Shown: in pieces, positions 6,770 to 14,501 of the stretch
Position numbering within the stretch: the stretch's first letter is position 1
Layout: every line of letters starts with the position of its first letter
Assembly (NCBI GenBank): GCA_964610205.1
Contig: CAZSVI010000079.1
Location: 1-17,514 of the forward strand
Length of the DNA stretch: 17,514 bases
DNA from: CAZSVI01 sp964610205
Lineage (GTDB): Bacteria; Bacillota; Clostridia; DSM-8532
Reading direction: 5' to 3'
Made by a program: the position numbers and the translations under genes
Notes under the pieces: generated by a model
Told to the model about the DNA's origin: nothing
Seen by the model: only the letters and a program-made list of their open reading frames with translations
The model's database searches: none

Positions 6770-7717
6770 GTGGAAATATTTGCAGTTACGATACCGATAT
6801 TTATATTTGTGATAATAGGCTATATAGGACGCAAACGGGGTATAATCGGAGAAGAAACAAAAAACTTCTTAAGTAAGATTGTATACTATCTTGCCATGCC
6901 TGCACTCATTATGAGAAGCATATTATCCTTTGACTTTGCCAGTACCTTCAAGTTAAAGCTTGTAGCTCATAACCTTACTGTAACAATTATAGTATGTATC
7001 ATCACTTTCTTTACCGCTTTTCTTATAAAGGATGTCCGCAAAAGAGGAGCCTTCAATATGAGTTGCTTCAGGTCGAATCAGGGGTACATCGGACTTCCTG
7101 TAGTGAATGGATTTTATGGTGAAGAGGCTATGTCAAAAACCGCTGTAATAAACGGTTTTGATTCACCGGTAGTCATACTTCTTTCAGCCCTTGCCCTGGA
7201 GATTTTCAGAGGAAGGAATAAAAAATCGGAAAGCTCCAAGACGGTACTAAAGGTAATATCGGAAAAAATACCAGGTTTTCTGACTAATCCTTTTGTTCTG
7301 GCTGCGGTTGTGGGTTTTGGCCTTTCATATCTGAAAGTACCTCTATTGAACATAAAGATGGTTGATGAATTGCTTAAGATCACAGGCTACATGGCATTAC
7401 CTCTTGCCCTTATATCTATAGGTTGTTCAATAAAGATCAGTCATTTAAAAAACAACTTTAAACTTGTGCTTGTAAGTGCGGTAATTAAGCTTCTGGCGAT
7501 GCCCGCCATAGCATTTTTACTTGCACACTATGTGTTTAAGTTTACCGGTACGGACCTTGGATTAAGTGTAATACTCACTGCAACGCCTACATCCGTTTCA
7601 AGCTACATAATGGCCACCGAAATGGATGCTGATGATGAACTTATGGCATCAAGCATAGGATTTACAACATTTGTATCGGTAGTTACGATTTCTTTAATTA
7701 AATACTTATTATCATAA
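6770..7717 (+). CDS. AEC (auxin efflux carrier) family transporter
   Basis: A 315-residue inner-membrane carrier with about ten hydrophobic helices arranged as two similar halves. The first half opens with FAVTIPIFIFVIIGYIGRK and has YYLAMPALIMRSIL near 42-55. A central polar loop (about 148-165) is followed by the second half with the ITGYMALPLALISIGCSI block near 205-222. This is the Mem_trans/AEC fold, related to bile-acid and malonate carriers, whose bacterial members move organic acids or amino-acid-like compounds. GTG 6770 follows GGGGG (6759-6763). It lies 47 bases after the oxidoreductase gene and 26 before the cupin gene, in the same orientation, so it is probably the transporter for the cluster's substrate or end product. 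Confidence 0.88.
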   Translation: MEIFAVTIPIFIFVIIGYIGRKRGIIGEETKNFLSKIVYYLAMPALIMRSILSFDFASTFKLKLVAHNLTVTIIVCIITFFTAFLIKDVRKRGAFNMSCFRSNQGYIGLPVVNGFYGEEAMSKTAVINGFDSPVVILLSALALEIFRGRNKKSESSKTVLKVISEKIPGFLTNPFVLAAVVGFGLSYLKVPLLNIKMVDELLKITGYMALPLALISIGCSIKISHLKNNFKLVLVSAVIKLLAMPAIAFLLAHYVFKFTGTDLGLSVILTATPTSVSSYIMATEMDADDELMASSIGFTTFVSVVTISLIKYLLS

Positions 7718-7743
7718 TTATTAACGGAAAGGCGGTGATAAAA

Positions 7744-8064
7744 ATGCTTGTAAGAAAAATATGGGAAGACACTGAAGTAGAAAGACCAGGGGAAAAACTG
7801 CTTATCAATGAAGATGAAACGGAAACCATCGCTCTTGGATATGTGTCCATAGATAATGGGAAAAGTACGCAAACAGGGTTTCATAATGACGAAGAGGAAA
7901 TTTATGTAATATTAAAAGGAAGAGCCCTATTGATGATAGGTGACGAAGAACAGAAAGTAGGCCCCGGCTCGGTAGCTTACGTTCCGAGAAACCAGAAACA
8001 TAAGATGACTTGTATATCCGATGAGCAGCTTGAATATTTGTATTTTGCAAACTGGCCGAAATAA
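7744..8064 (+). CDS. Small single-domain cupin protein
   Basis: A 106-residue protein. Cupin motif 1 is TGFHNDEEEIYVILKG (about residues 40-55) and motif 2 is GPGSVAYVPRNQKHKM (about 76-91). The first motif normally reads HxH with a Glu four residues on; here the second His is replaced by Asp (H-N-D), while the later Glu and the motif 2 His are kept, so metal binding may be altered. ATG 7744 is chosen because AAGGCGGTGA (7729-7738), one base from the ideal ribosome site, precedes it; GTG 7735 overlaps that site. Small cupins in sugar clusters are often isomerases, epimerases or small-molecule binders. The function here is not known. Confidence 0.82.
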   Translation: MLVRKIWEDTEVERPGEKLLINEDETETIALGYVSIDNGKSTQTGFHNDEEEIYVILKGRALLMIGDEEQKVGPGSVAYVPRNQKHKMTCISDEQLEYLYFANWPK

Positions 8065-8121
8065 AGGCAATGAAAAAGTCAAAATTAATATGAATAATAA
8101 ATAATTACTGGGGGTATTAAC

Positions 8122-9525
8122 ATGGCTAAAAGCTTTGAAATGGTGCCGAGAAAGGTTAAAGAAGTTGAAACAAAGCACAGGAAAATTTGTACTGAGATTC
8201 CAGTACCTGAATCACTTAAGACAATTGATGAACTGCGTAAATATGAGCCCTGCTCCATGAGCGGGCAGCCACTTATTGTTTGGGACAGGGGAGAAGGCTT
8301 TAATGTTTTCGACAGATATGGAAACAAATGGATTGATTTCAGTTCCGGTGTACTGGTAACAAACTCAGGACATGGAAATGAAGCAATCAAGAAGGCTGTT
8401 GTGGATCAGGTTGAACACGGTTTGCTCCATAACTACTGTTTTCCCACCGAAATCAGGGCTAAGCTTGTCAAAAGACTTTCTGGAATTTGTCCTGAACCGC
8501 TTAAAAAAGTATTTCTTTTAACCACAGGCGCGGAAACGACAGAATGTGCGATTAAACTTTCAAGAACATACGGACAGAAAGCAGGCGGAAAGAAGAAAAT
8601 TAAAATCATAACTTTTGAAGATGATTTTCACGGCAGAACTCTTGGTGCATTGATGGCGGGAGGATCTCCAAAGGCTAAGGAATGGGTTGGAAACCTGGAT
8701 CCGGATATGCACCAGGTTCCATTTCCAAATGCATTCAAATATTCCTGGGCAGATGAGAAGAATCCTGATTATTCGGATGAAAAGTGCTTCGGAAAATTCC
8801 TCGAATACCTGGAAGCACAAAATATCAAGCCGGAAAATATAGCAGGTATTATGCCGGAAACTTTCCAGGGGGGATGGGTACAACTTATGCCTGTGGGTTT
8901 TACAAAGAAACTCAGGGAGTTCTGTGACAAGTATAATATTCTTTTGGTGTTTGATGAAGTACAGGCTGGTTTCGGCAGATCCGGCAGGCTGTTTTCTTTC
9001 CAGCATTATGGTGTGGTTCCTGACCTGGTTTGCTGCGGTAAAGGGATCAGCAGTTCACTTCCTCTTTCTGCAATAATAGGAAGGCCCGATGTTATGGATC
9101 TTTACGGACCTAATGAGATGACCAGTACACATACCGGCAATCCTGTTTGTGCAGCAGCAGCCCTTGCAAATATTGACTATATGATGGAAAATAAGCTCAT
9201 AGAGAATGCTGAAAAACTGGGTCCGGTTTGTGAGGATTTCTTAACGGCCCTTCAAAAGAAATATCCTGATATCATAGGAAGCTTACAGGGGAAAGGACTT
9301 GCTTGGGGGATGGTTTTTGTCAAAAAGGGCACAAAGGATATTGACACAAATTTTGCACATGATATAGTAAGGATATCCGTAGAAAAAGGTCTTTTATTCT
9401 TTGCACCTGTCGGCGCCGGTGCTACAATAAAGGTATGTCCGCCGCTTGTTATAACGGAAGAAGCTCTTAAGGAAGGACTTGAAATACTGGCTGAGGCTAT
9501 TGAAGAAGCTGTGAAGCTTAGCTGA
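8122..9525 (+). CDS. Class III (GabT/ArgD-type) PLP-dependent aminotransferase
   Basis: A 467-residue cytosolic enzyme that moves an amino group from an omega-amino or similar substrate to a keto acid, usually 2-oxoglutarate. Visible class III features are the phosphate-binding TTGAETTE (residues 134-141), FHGRT (169-173) that stacks and binds PLP, FDEVQAGFGRSG at 277-288 with Asp278 holding the pyridine nitrogen, Lys307 in CCGKGIS as the Schiff-base lysine, and STHTGNPVCAAAA from 335. ATG 8122 follows GGGGG (8110-8114). The N-terminus is about 25 residues longer than E. coli GabT. The motif at the usual EPVQGEGG position is PETFQGGW (245-252), so the substrate may differ from GABA. The downstream glutamate dehydrogenase would recycle the glutamate formed. 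Confidence 0.9.
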   Translation: MAKSFEMVPRKVKEVETKHRKICTEIPVPESLKTIDELRKYEPCSMSGQPLIVWDRGEGFNVFDRYGNKWIDFSSGVLVTNSGHGNEAIKKAVVDQVEHGLLHNYCFPTEIRAKLVKRLSGICPEPLKKVFLLTTGAETTECAIKLSRTYGQKAGGKKKIKIITFEDDFHGRTLGALMAGGSPKAKEWVGNLDPDMHQVPFPNAFKYSWADEKNPDYSDEKCFGKFLEYLEAQNIKPENIAGIMPETFQGGWVQLMPVGFTKKLREFCDKYNILLVFDEVQAGFGRSGRLFSFQHYGVVPDLVCCGKGISSSLPLSAIIGRPDVMDLYGPNEMTSTHTGNPVCAAAALANIDYMMENKLIENAEKLGPVCEDFLTALQKKYPDIIGSLQGKGLAWGMVFVKKGTKDIDTNFAHDIVRISVEKGLLFFAPVGAGATIKVCPPLVITEEALKEGLEILAEAIEEAVKLS

Positions 9526-9550
9526 TAGACGGAAAAATTGTAAGGGTAGA

Positions 9551-9790
9551 CATGGTACAACCTCCATTATTTCTACTACCCTTACCAGCACAAATGAAGA
9601 ACTGAAGAATACCTTCGATATATTTAAGAAAGCAAAGGCAAAAAAAACAGAGGGCGCCGAAATTCTTGGACTTTACCTTGAGTGGCCGTATTTTTCAATG
9701 GAACAAAAAGGCGCCCAGGACCAAAGATACATTAAAAATCCGAAACCGGATGAGTATATGGAAATACTTGCTGACAGATGCCATCTGACT
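9551..9790 (+). pseudogene. nagA: Remnant of nagA (N-acetylglucosamine-6-phosphate deacetylase)
   Basis: Between the aminotransferase and glutamate dehydrogenase genes one frame reads HGTTS at 9551-9565, TTLTSTNEEL, then GAEILGLYLEWPYFS and KGAQDQRYIKNPKPDEY up to about 9784. This is the central part of NagA, including the HLEGPY metal-site motif (here YLEWPY, with the first His and the Gly changed) and the KGAQ...Y block. About 80 of some 380 residues remain. Just before it, in another frame, GKIVRVD (9531-9551) resembles the N-terminal strand of amidohydrolases, which suggests an internal deletion joined the two parts. No start or ribosome site is present and the catalytic half is missing, so this is dead. 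It hints that the cluster once processed an N-acetylated amino sugar. Confidence 0.8.
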
Positions 9791-9840
9791 GCAAGCCTTT
9801 TGAAAATAGTATATAAAATAAAGAAACTGGGGTGTAAAAA

Positions 9841-11103
9841 ATGTCAAAAGAATATAACCCATACAATGAAGTAGTGGGTACAATTGAAGCTGCAGCGAGG
9901 ATGCTGGAACTTCAGAAAAAAGATTATGAAGCTGTAAAATATCCTGAGAGAGAATTGAAAGTAGCTGTCCCGGTTGAAATGGACGACGGTTCAGTCAGGG
10001 TATTTGAAGGCTACAGAGTTCAGCATTCAAGTTCCCGTGGTCCATGCAAGGGTGGTATCAGGTATCATCAGGATGTCAATATGGATGAAGTTAAAGCCCT
10101 GGCAATCTGGATGTCCTTTAAGTGTGCAGTCGTGAATATTCCATATGGCGGTGGCAAGGGCGCCGTTAACGTTAATCCGAAAGAATTAACTAAAAATGAA
10201 CTCAAAAATCTTACTAGACGGTATACTGCCATGATATTGCCTTTGATAGGTCCTGAGAGGGATATTCCGGCGCCTGATGTAGGAACCAATGCAGAGATTA
10301 TGGGCTGGATTATGGATACATACAGTATGTTCAAAGGTTTCACTGTTCCCGGGGTTGTAACAGGCAAGCCAGTTGAAGTCGGGGGTTCTCTTGGAAGAAG
10401 GGAGGCAACCGGACGTGGAGTATTGTTTATGACCAGGGAGATACTCCATCGCCTGGGAATGCCCGTAATTGGAACCAGAGTTGCTATTCAGGGTATGGGT
10501 AACGTTGGTGGAACAGCGGCAAAGCTTTTATACAATGAAGGCTGTAAAATTATTGCAGTTAGTGATGTATCCGGTGGAATATATAGTAAAAACGGACTTG
10601 ATATTGATGAAATCATCGACTTTCTTTCCTTAAATAACGGAAGAACATTGAAAGAATATGAGGCACCGGGAATTTCACACGTAAGTAATCAGGATGTTCT
10701 AACTTCCGATGTGGATGTTCTTATACCTGCTGCCCTGGAAAACCAGATCACGGCTGAAATTACACCGGATGTTAAGGCTAAGATAATTGTAGAAGGAGCT
10801 AATGGCCCTACAACTGTAGAAGCTGATAAAATTCTTTTAAAAAGTGGTAAAATCATAGTACCTGATATACTTGCAAATGCCGGTGGTGTTATCGTGTCCT
10901 ACTTTGAATGGGTGCAGAATATTCAATCTCTTACATGGGATGAGGATGAGGTCAACCGTACGCTTGAAAAAATCATGATACGGGCATTTAATGAAGTTTG
11001 GGATATTTCAAAGGAAAAAAATACAACTATGAGGATGGGTGCGTATATTGTAGCCCTTGACAGAATAGTCAGGGCCAAGAGAATAAGAGGAGTGTTTCCT
11101 TGA
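9841..11103 (+). CDS. gdhA: Glutamate dehydrogenase (hexameric, Glu/Leu/Phe/Val dehydrogenase family)
   Basis: A 420-residue enzyme interconverting glutamate and 2-oxoglutarate plus ammonium. Substrate and catalytic residues are present: Lys70 in PCKGGIRYH, Lys94 in SFKCAVVNIP, the catalytic Lys106 in PYGGGKGAV and Asp146 in PAPDVGTN. The nucleotide domain has QGMGNVGG (217-224), and Asp242 ends the next strand (AVSDVSG), which favours NAD over NADP. The length matches the short hexameric class of Bacilli, Clostridia and archaea. ATG 9841 follows GGGGTG a few bases upstream. It is the last gene of the same-strand cluster, separated from the aminotransferase gene only by the nagA remnant, so it probably regenerates 2-oxoglutarate for transamination while releasing ammonium and NADH. 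Confidence 0.93.
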   Translation: MSKEYNPYNEVVGTIEAAARMLELQKKDYEAVKYPERELKVAVPVEMDDGSVRVFEGYRVQHSSSRGPCKGGIRYHQDVNMDEVKALAIWMSFKCAVVNIPYGGGKGAVNVNPKELTKNELKNLTRRYTAMILPLIGPERDIPAPDVGTNAEIMGWIMDTYSMFKGFTVPGVVTGKPVEVGGSLGRREATGRGVLFMTREILHRLGMPVIGTRVAIQGMGNVGGTAAKLLYNEGCKIIAVSDVSGGIYSKNGLDIDEIIDFLSLNNGRTLKEYEAPGISHVSNQDVLTSDVDVLIPAALENQITAEITPDVKAKIIVEGANGPTTVEADKILLKSGKIIVPDILANAGGVIVSYFEWVQNIQSLTWDEDEVNRTLEKIMIRAFNEVWDISKEKNTTMRMGAYIVALDRIVRAKRIRGVFP

Positions 11104-11129
11104 TATAAATGAGATTTAAGGAACGTATT

Positions 11130-11208
11130 AAAAATTACTTCCCCTTTTTTGCGCCGGATATTTGGGATCGAATAGACCGGAAGCAAAATTACAGGGGAAG
11201 TTATTTTT
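11130..11208 (+). repeat. Long inverted repeat after glutamate dehydrogenase (possible terminator)
   Basis: The arm at 11130-11145 (AAAAATTACTTCCCCT) is matched by the reverse complement at 11193-11208 with one mismatch in 16, separated by 47 bases. The 3' arm ends in TTATTTTT, so the transcript would form a stem running into a U-rich tract 26 bases after the gene's stop codon. The long loop is unusual for an intrinsic terminator. It could instead be the trace of an inserted element. Confidence 0.5.
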
Positions 11209-11802
11209 ATCAATCGCCCTTAGGAAGGACACTTTAACCTTTATGCCTCGGATATTGCAAGTAGGTGTAATAAATACCATGAAAGTATAAAGGAAGAGGC
11301 CATCAGTACTGAAAGTAGAATCAATCTTTATTGCCACATCTACATCACAATGATCTTTTCCGTCCATTCTTTTCAATGAATTATTACTTTCCTGTTTTTT
11401 GCAGTAATGGTGAATACCAAATTACAGTTGCGACTGAAACTATTTTTGAGGAATATATCTATATAAACGGAATAATCAAAAAGCTTGTTTTGTATCGGAG
11501 TTCCTCTCCTGCCACTACCCCTATCTGTTAAAAACAGAGTCTGAGAGTTCCTGGAAAAATCCGGTTTTATTATTTTTTGAAACTCCTGTGCTCGGGTTTT
11601 GACACTTCGCCATGTTCTCATTGAATAAAGAAAACTTGTGATGAAAAATCATAGCAGTTATAGTAGTCGAACAAGGCTAAACCAGTGCTATATTACTACC
11701 AAAACTCGTGATAGTAGTAACTATTGAGCAATGTATATGATGATAGAGCGCTGCAAATGATAGAAAGATTGCTAAGGTTAGTCCCCCTGTTACCTCCGGA
11801 TA
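11209..11802. other. Gene-poor region between convergent genes
   Basis: About 600 bases on either strand hold only short interrupted reading frames with no proper ribosome sites. Recognisable items are a possible degraded spore-protein fragment (11391-11624) and an interrupted hairpin in which TTACTAC (11693-11699) pairs with GTAGTAA (11714-11720), flanked by TGCT/AGCA (11686-11689, 11727-11730), without a T-run. On the minus strand the peptide at 11376-11128 has protein-like composition at its start (MDGKDHCDVDVAIKIDSTF) but matches nothing I know. The stretch looks like decayed coding DNA. Confidence 0.4.
11391..11624 (+). pseudogene. Possible decayed SPOCS/DUF3794-like spore-protein fragment
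   Basis: One frame, interrupted by TAA at 11529, reads ITVATETIFEEYIYINGI then IKKLVLYRSS, and after the stop QSLRVPGKIRFYYFLKL. This order (beta strands, a G-I-x-K-x-x-x-Y block, then V-P-x-K-I-x-F) resembles the DUF3794/SPOCS domain of spore-coat and related Clostridia proteins. There is no start codon with a ribosome site and no flanking domain. The resemblance is by eye only, so this is a weak call. Confidence 0.2.
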
Positions 11803-13314
11803 TTAAGCACCGTTGAGTTTAATTGTTTCCTCTCCCTTATCCCACTTGACAAAAACAGTAACAGGTATATTGGAGCTTATTTCAATAACAGGCTTCTCAT
11901 CCACTGAATTACGCTTTTCACTTTTTAGAGTCATAATTCCTTTTTTGCCAAAGGGATACCGGCAAACTCCATGAGCTTCAAGAAGCCTAATATCCCACTC
12001 AAGCCTGGAATTAGGGACATCCGGTTTCAATCCAAAAACATATTCAAATAGAACTGCAATTGGAGGAAGACCTGTCCATCCTACAAAATCAGGTTTGGCT
12101 GGATTTCCGCAGGATGCCTTTTCCGGCGCATAATTTTCCCATAGAGTACCTGTACTCTCATAGACCTTTACAACATTATCTAGGTGCTTAATAGCTATAT
12201 CATAAGCCAATTTGTTATAACCATATTTTTGCAGGCCTTTTAAAACCATATAATTTGTTGGCGCCCAGACACTGCCTCTCCAATAATCTCCATTCTCATT
12301 GTAACAAGGGTGGTCTGCAGAAAGAGTAGGTATTGGATGTGGACGATCAAACTCCTTTTTATTTTTCAGGTGGGAAATAAACCTTTCTTTTTTATCCTCT
12401 GGTAAAACACCTGCAAGCAGTGCCCAATAAGAACCAATGGATTTCACATAATTCAATTCATCGCCTTTCCAGAGATCATAATAAAAAGCGCTGTCTTCAT
12501 CCCAGAGTTTACTATTCACGAAATCTGAAAGATGTCCGATTTCTTCTTCGAACTCCGGTATCTCATGCCTTCTGCCGATTTCATTACTTATCTCTATAAG
12601 TATTTTGGCACTTAATATTTGCTGAAAACAAGTATCAGCCCATACCTGATGTCCATGTGTAAAACATTCGTGGTACATTTTTCTCAATCTCGGTTGGTTG
12701 TCCATACCGCATCCCCATCCTGATGACCAGTAGGTTCCATCCCTCCATGTCCTGAATTCTCTGAACCATTGATGGTAAGCAACCAATACAGGAAATATTT
12801 CCTTCAAGCGCTCCTTATCTCCATAATTCAAGTAATATTCCCATTCAGTGAACGGCATCATATTTGGTCCTGTGCTTGCGGGGTCAAATCGGTGGAATCT
12901 ATCATAACCGTTATGCTCGTCTACTTCCCTGCAAATAAACCCGTCTCTATGTTGTTTTGTATAAAAGTTATCAAGTGTCTTTTGAAAGTTAAATGCTCTG
13001 CAGCCGTACCTGGCAAAAAGAAGTATGAAGCATGAATCCCACATAAAAATACAATCATTAAAGGCAGTATCTATGTAATTTGTAATAAACCCGTTATCAG
13101 ACGTAGGCTTGCGAAGATTCAAAAAGGCCAACTCCCATGACCTCCAATAGCATTGGATTGTCATTTCATGTCCGACCCAAAAAGGCTCGGGTAAAACTTC
13201 TTTTGCAGCTTCAAAATCCGGTAAATCCTTTTTCTCCGGTACTGCCTGCAAGAAAATGTTTTCCTTTAAAAACTTATTGTCTATGTAGTTATACAGAACC
13301 TCTTTAAATGCCAT
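11803..13314 (-). CDS. GH63/trehalase-like (MGH1-type) glycoside hydrolase
   Basis: A 503-residue protein of the (alpha/alpha)6-barrel class seen in GH63 enzymes, mannosyl/glucosylglycerate hydrolases and trehalases. Visible blocks are FMWDSCF at 90-96, WSSGWGCGMDNQPR at 196-209 with Asp205 at the position of the usual general acid (the family pattern is GxDNSPR), YWRGSVWAPTNYMVLKG at 344-360 and LWENYAPE at 391-398 carrying candidate base glutamates. A small beta domain closes the C-terminus (about 430-503). There is no signal peptide, so it acts in the cytosol on short alpha-linked sugars or glycosides. ATG 13314 is set by GAGGGGG at 13322-13328; TTG 13320 is too close to that site. It is divergent from an AraC regulator gene 144 bases away, its likely activator. 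Confidence 0.82.
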   Translation of the reverse strand: MAFKEVLYNYIDNKFLKENIFLQAVPEKKDLPDFEAAKEVLPEPFWVGHEMTIQCYWRSWELAFLNLRKPTSDNGFITNYIDTAFNDCIFMWDSCFILLFARYGCRAFNFQKTLDNFYTKQHRDGFICREVDEHNGYDRFHRFDPASTGPNMMPFTEWEYYLNYGDKERLKEIFPVLVAYHQWFREFRTWRDGTYWSSGWGCGMDNQPRLRKMYHECFTHGHQVWADTCFQQILSAKILIEISNEIGRRHEIPEFEEEIGHLSDFVNSKLWDEDSAFYYDLWKGDELNYVKSIGSYWALLAGVLPEDKKERFISHLKNKKEFDRPHPIPTLSADHPCYNENGDYWRGSVWAPTNYMVLKGLQKYGYNKLAYDIAIKHLDNVVKVYESTGTLWENYAPEKASCGNPAKPDFVGWTGLPPIAVLFEYVFGLKPDVPNSRLEWDIRLLEAHGVCRYPFGKKGIMTLKSEKRNSVDEKPVIEISSNIPVTVFVKWDKGEETIKLNGA

Positions 13315-13342
13315 AAACAAGCCCCCTCGTATACTTCAAAAA

Positions 13343-13372
13343 ACATAAATATTTTAGTAAAATATTTTATGT
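13343..13372. promoter_or_regulatory. Near-palindrome in the divergent hydrolase/araC promoter region
   Basis: ACATAAATATTTT (13343-13355) and AAAATATTTTATGT (13359-13372) are inverted copies with one extra base in the right arm and a three-base centre. It lies 29 bases upstream of the hydrolase start codon, in a very AT-rich spacer with several TATAAT-like boxes (for example 13397-13402 on plus, 13379-13384 on minus). It may be a binding site for the AraC regulator or a leader hairpin. At this AT content, chance symmetry is possible. Confidence 0.35.
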
Positions 13373-13457
13373 GATATAATTATAATATTCATTCAGTATA
13401 ATATCTTGCACAATTATATTTATTCATAACATTATTCTGTTAAACGGGGAAAAAATA

Positions 13458-14348
13458 ATGAAGGAAGCTAATTTAGTTTTTGAAAAATCTCAAGAAACAG
13501 CAGACTTACCGTTAAGGATTGCATACAACAACTCGAATGAGGTATACAACAGTAACGGAGATTTTGTTTACTGCCATTGGCATAATGAATATGAATTTAT
13601 CCTTGTTACACATGGCTCCATGATAATGGAAATTGATGCAAAACCTTTACATGTATCTGCTGGTGACGCTTTAATAATAAATAGTGGTGAAATACATAGC
13701 AGTTATTGCATCAATAACTCTACTTGCTGCTTATACGGGATAATTTTTAATCTAGAAATATTAAGCAGCAGCAACCTCGACGTGTGTCAGAAGAAATTTA
13801 TTGAACCGTTTCTGGCAGGGCAATACAAATTTTTATCTTTAATAAAATGCGTTTCAGGTTGGCAGACCGATATTATTAGACAGATGAAGCGCATTATTGC
13901 AGCTTATCAGCAAAAACCATTTGGATATGAACTCAGTATTAAATCAAGTTTATACAATATACTTTCAGATATTATTTCAAATAATGCTTTTGTAATCGCA
14001 CCCAAAATTATTAATTTGCAGCAGGAGAAACTAAAAAAGTTCAAGACTGCAATAAAATATATAGAAGACAATTATCACGACCGTATATATGTAAACGATG
14101 TTGCAAAATTAGTAGATATGAGTGCCGACCACTTTTTTAAGTTTTTCAAACGATTTTCAGGTGAAACACCTATATCATATATAAACCGCCATAAAGTGCA
14201 TGAAGCTGCGAAGATGCTTAAATATACCGATTTAAGTGTGTTGGACATAGCTTTGAAAACAGGCTTTGAAAACATTAGTTATTTCATTAAAATATTTAGA
14301 AATCATACTGGTTTTACACCAAGCAGGTTCAGGAAAAATCAAACATAG
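13458..14348 (+). CDS. AraC-family regulator with N-terminal cupin sensor domain
   Basis: A 296-residue protein. The N-terminal half (about 15-100) is an AraC-binding cupin with HWHNEYEFILVTHG at 40-53 (His40, His42, Glu44/Glu46) and the GDALIINSGEIHS block at 69-81, the usual sugar-binding fold. The C-terminal 100 residues contain both helix-turn-helix motifs: IYVNDVAKLVDMSADHFFKFFKRF at 210-233 (written here in two parts in the family as DVAKLVDMS and DHFFKFFK) and SVLDIALKTGF followed by YFIKIFRNHTGFTPSRFR at 260-291. ATG 13458 follows GGGG (13446-13449). It is transcribed away from the glycoside hydrolase gene and probably activates that gene when a sugar ligand binds. Confidence 0.9.
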   Translation: MKEANLVFEKSQETADLPLRIAYNNSNEVYNSNGDFVYCHWHNEYEFILVTHGSMIMEIDAKPLHVSAGDALIINSGEIHSSYCINNSTCCLYGIIFNLEILSSSNLDVCQKKFIEPFLAGQYKFLSLIKCVSGWQTDIIRQMKRIIAAYQQKPFGYELSIKSSLYNILSDIISNNAFVIAPKIINLQQEKLKKFKTAIKYIEDNYHDRIYVNDVAKLVDMSADHFFKFFKRFSGETPISYINRHKVHEAAKMLKYTDLSVLDIALKTGFENISYFIKIFRNHTGFTPSRFRKNQT

Positions 14349-14415
14349 AACACCCAATTTAAATAGAGTTGAAAATGATCCATTGACTAATATTACAGCG
14401 AAACATTTTATTTAT

Positions 14416-14461
14416 CCTTCCAGAAATAGCGCGTTGAAGCGTTCGTAATATTTCTGGAAGG
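14416..14461. repeat. Perfect 13-base-pair hairpin downstream of araC
   Basis: CCTTCCAGAAATA (14416-14428) and TATTTCTGGAAGG (14449-14461) are exact inverted copies around a 20-base loop that itself holds GCGTT twice (14431-14435, 14439-14443). It starts 68 bases after the araC stop codon. No T-run follows on either strand, so it is not a standard intrinsic terminator. It may protect the transcript end or be a small repeated element. Confidence 0.6.
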
Positions 14462-14501
14462 CGCATAAATGCTGATGTATTAATATATGTTTCGAAAGAA
14501 C

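Noticed and set aside
8560..9006. 148-codon minus-strand reading frame inside the aminotransferase gene
   Set aside because: It is the antisense shadow of a clear enzyme gene, with no ribosome site and odd composition.
11128..11376. 82-codon minus-strand reading frame in the 700-base gap
   Set aside because: Composition is partly protein-like, but the start is TTG without a ribosome site, it runs through the inverted repeat, and no family is recognised.
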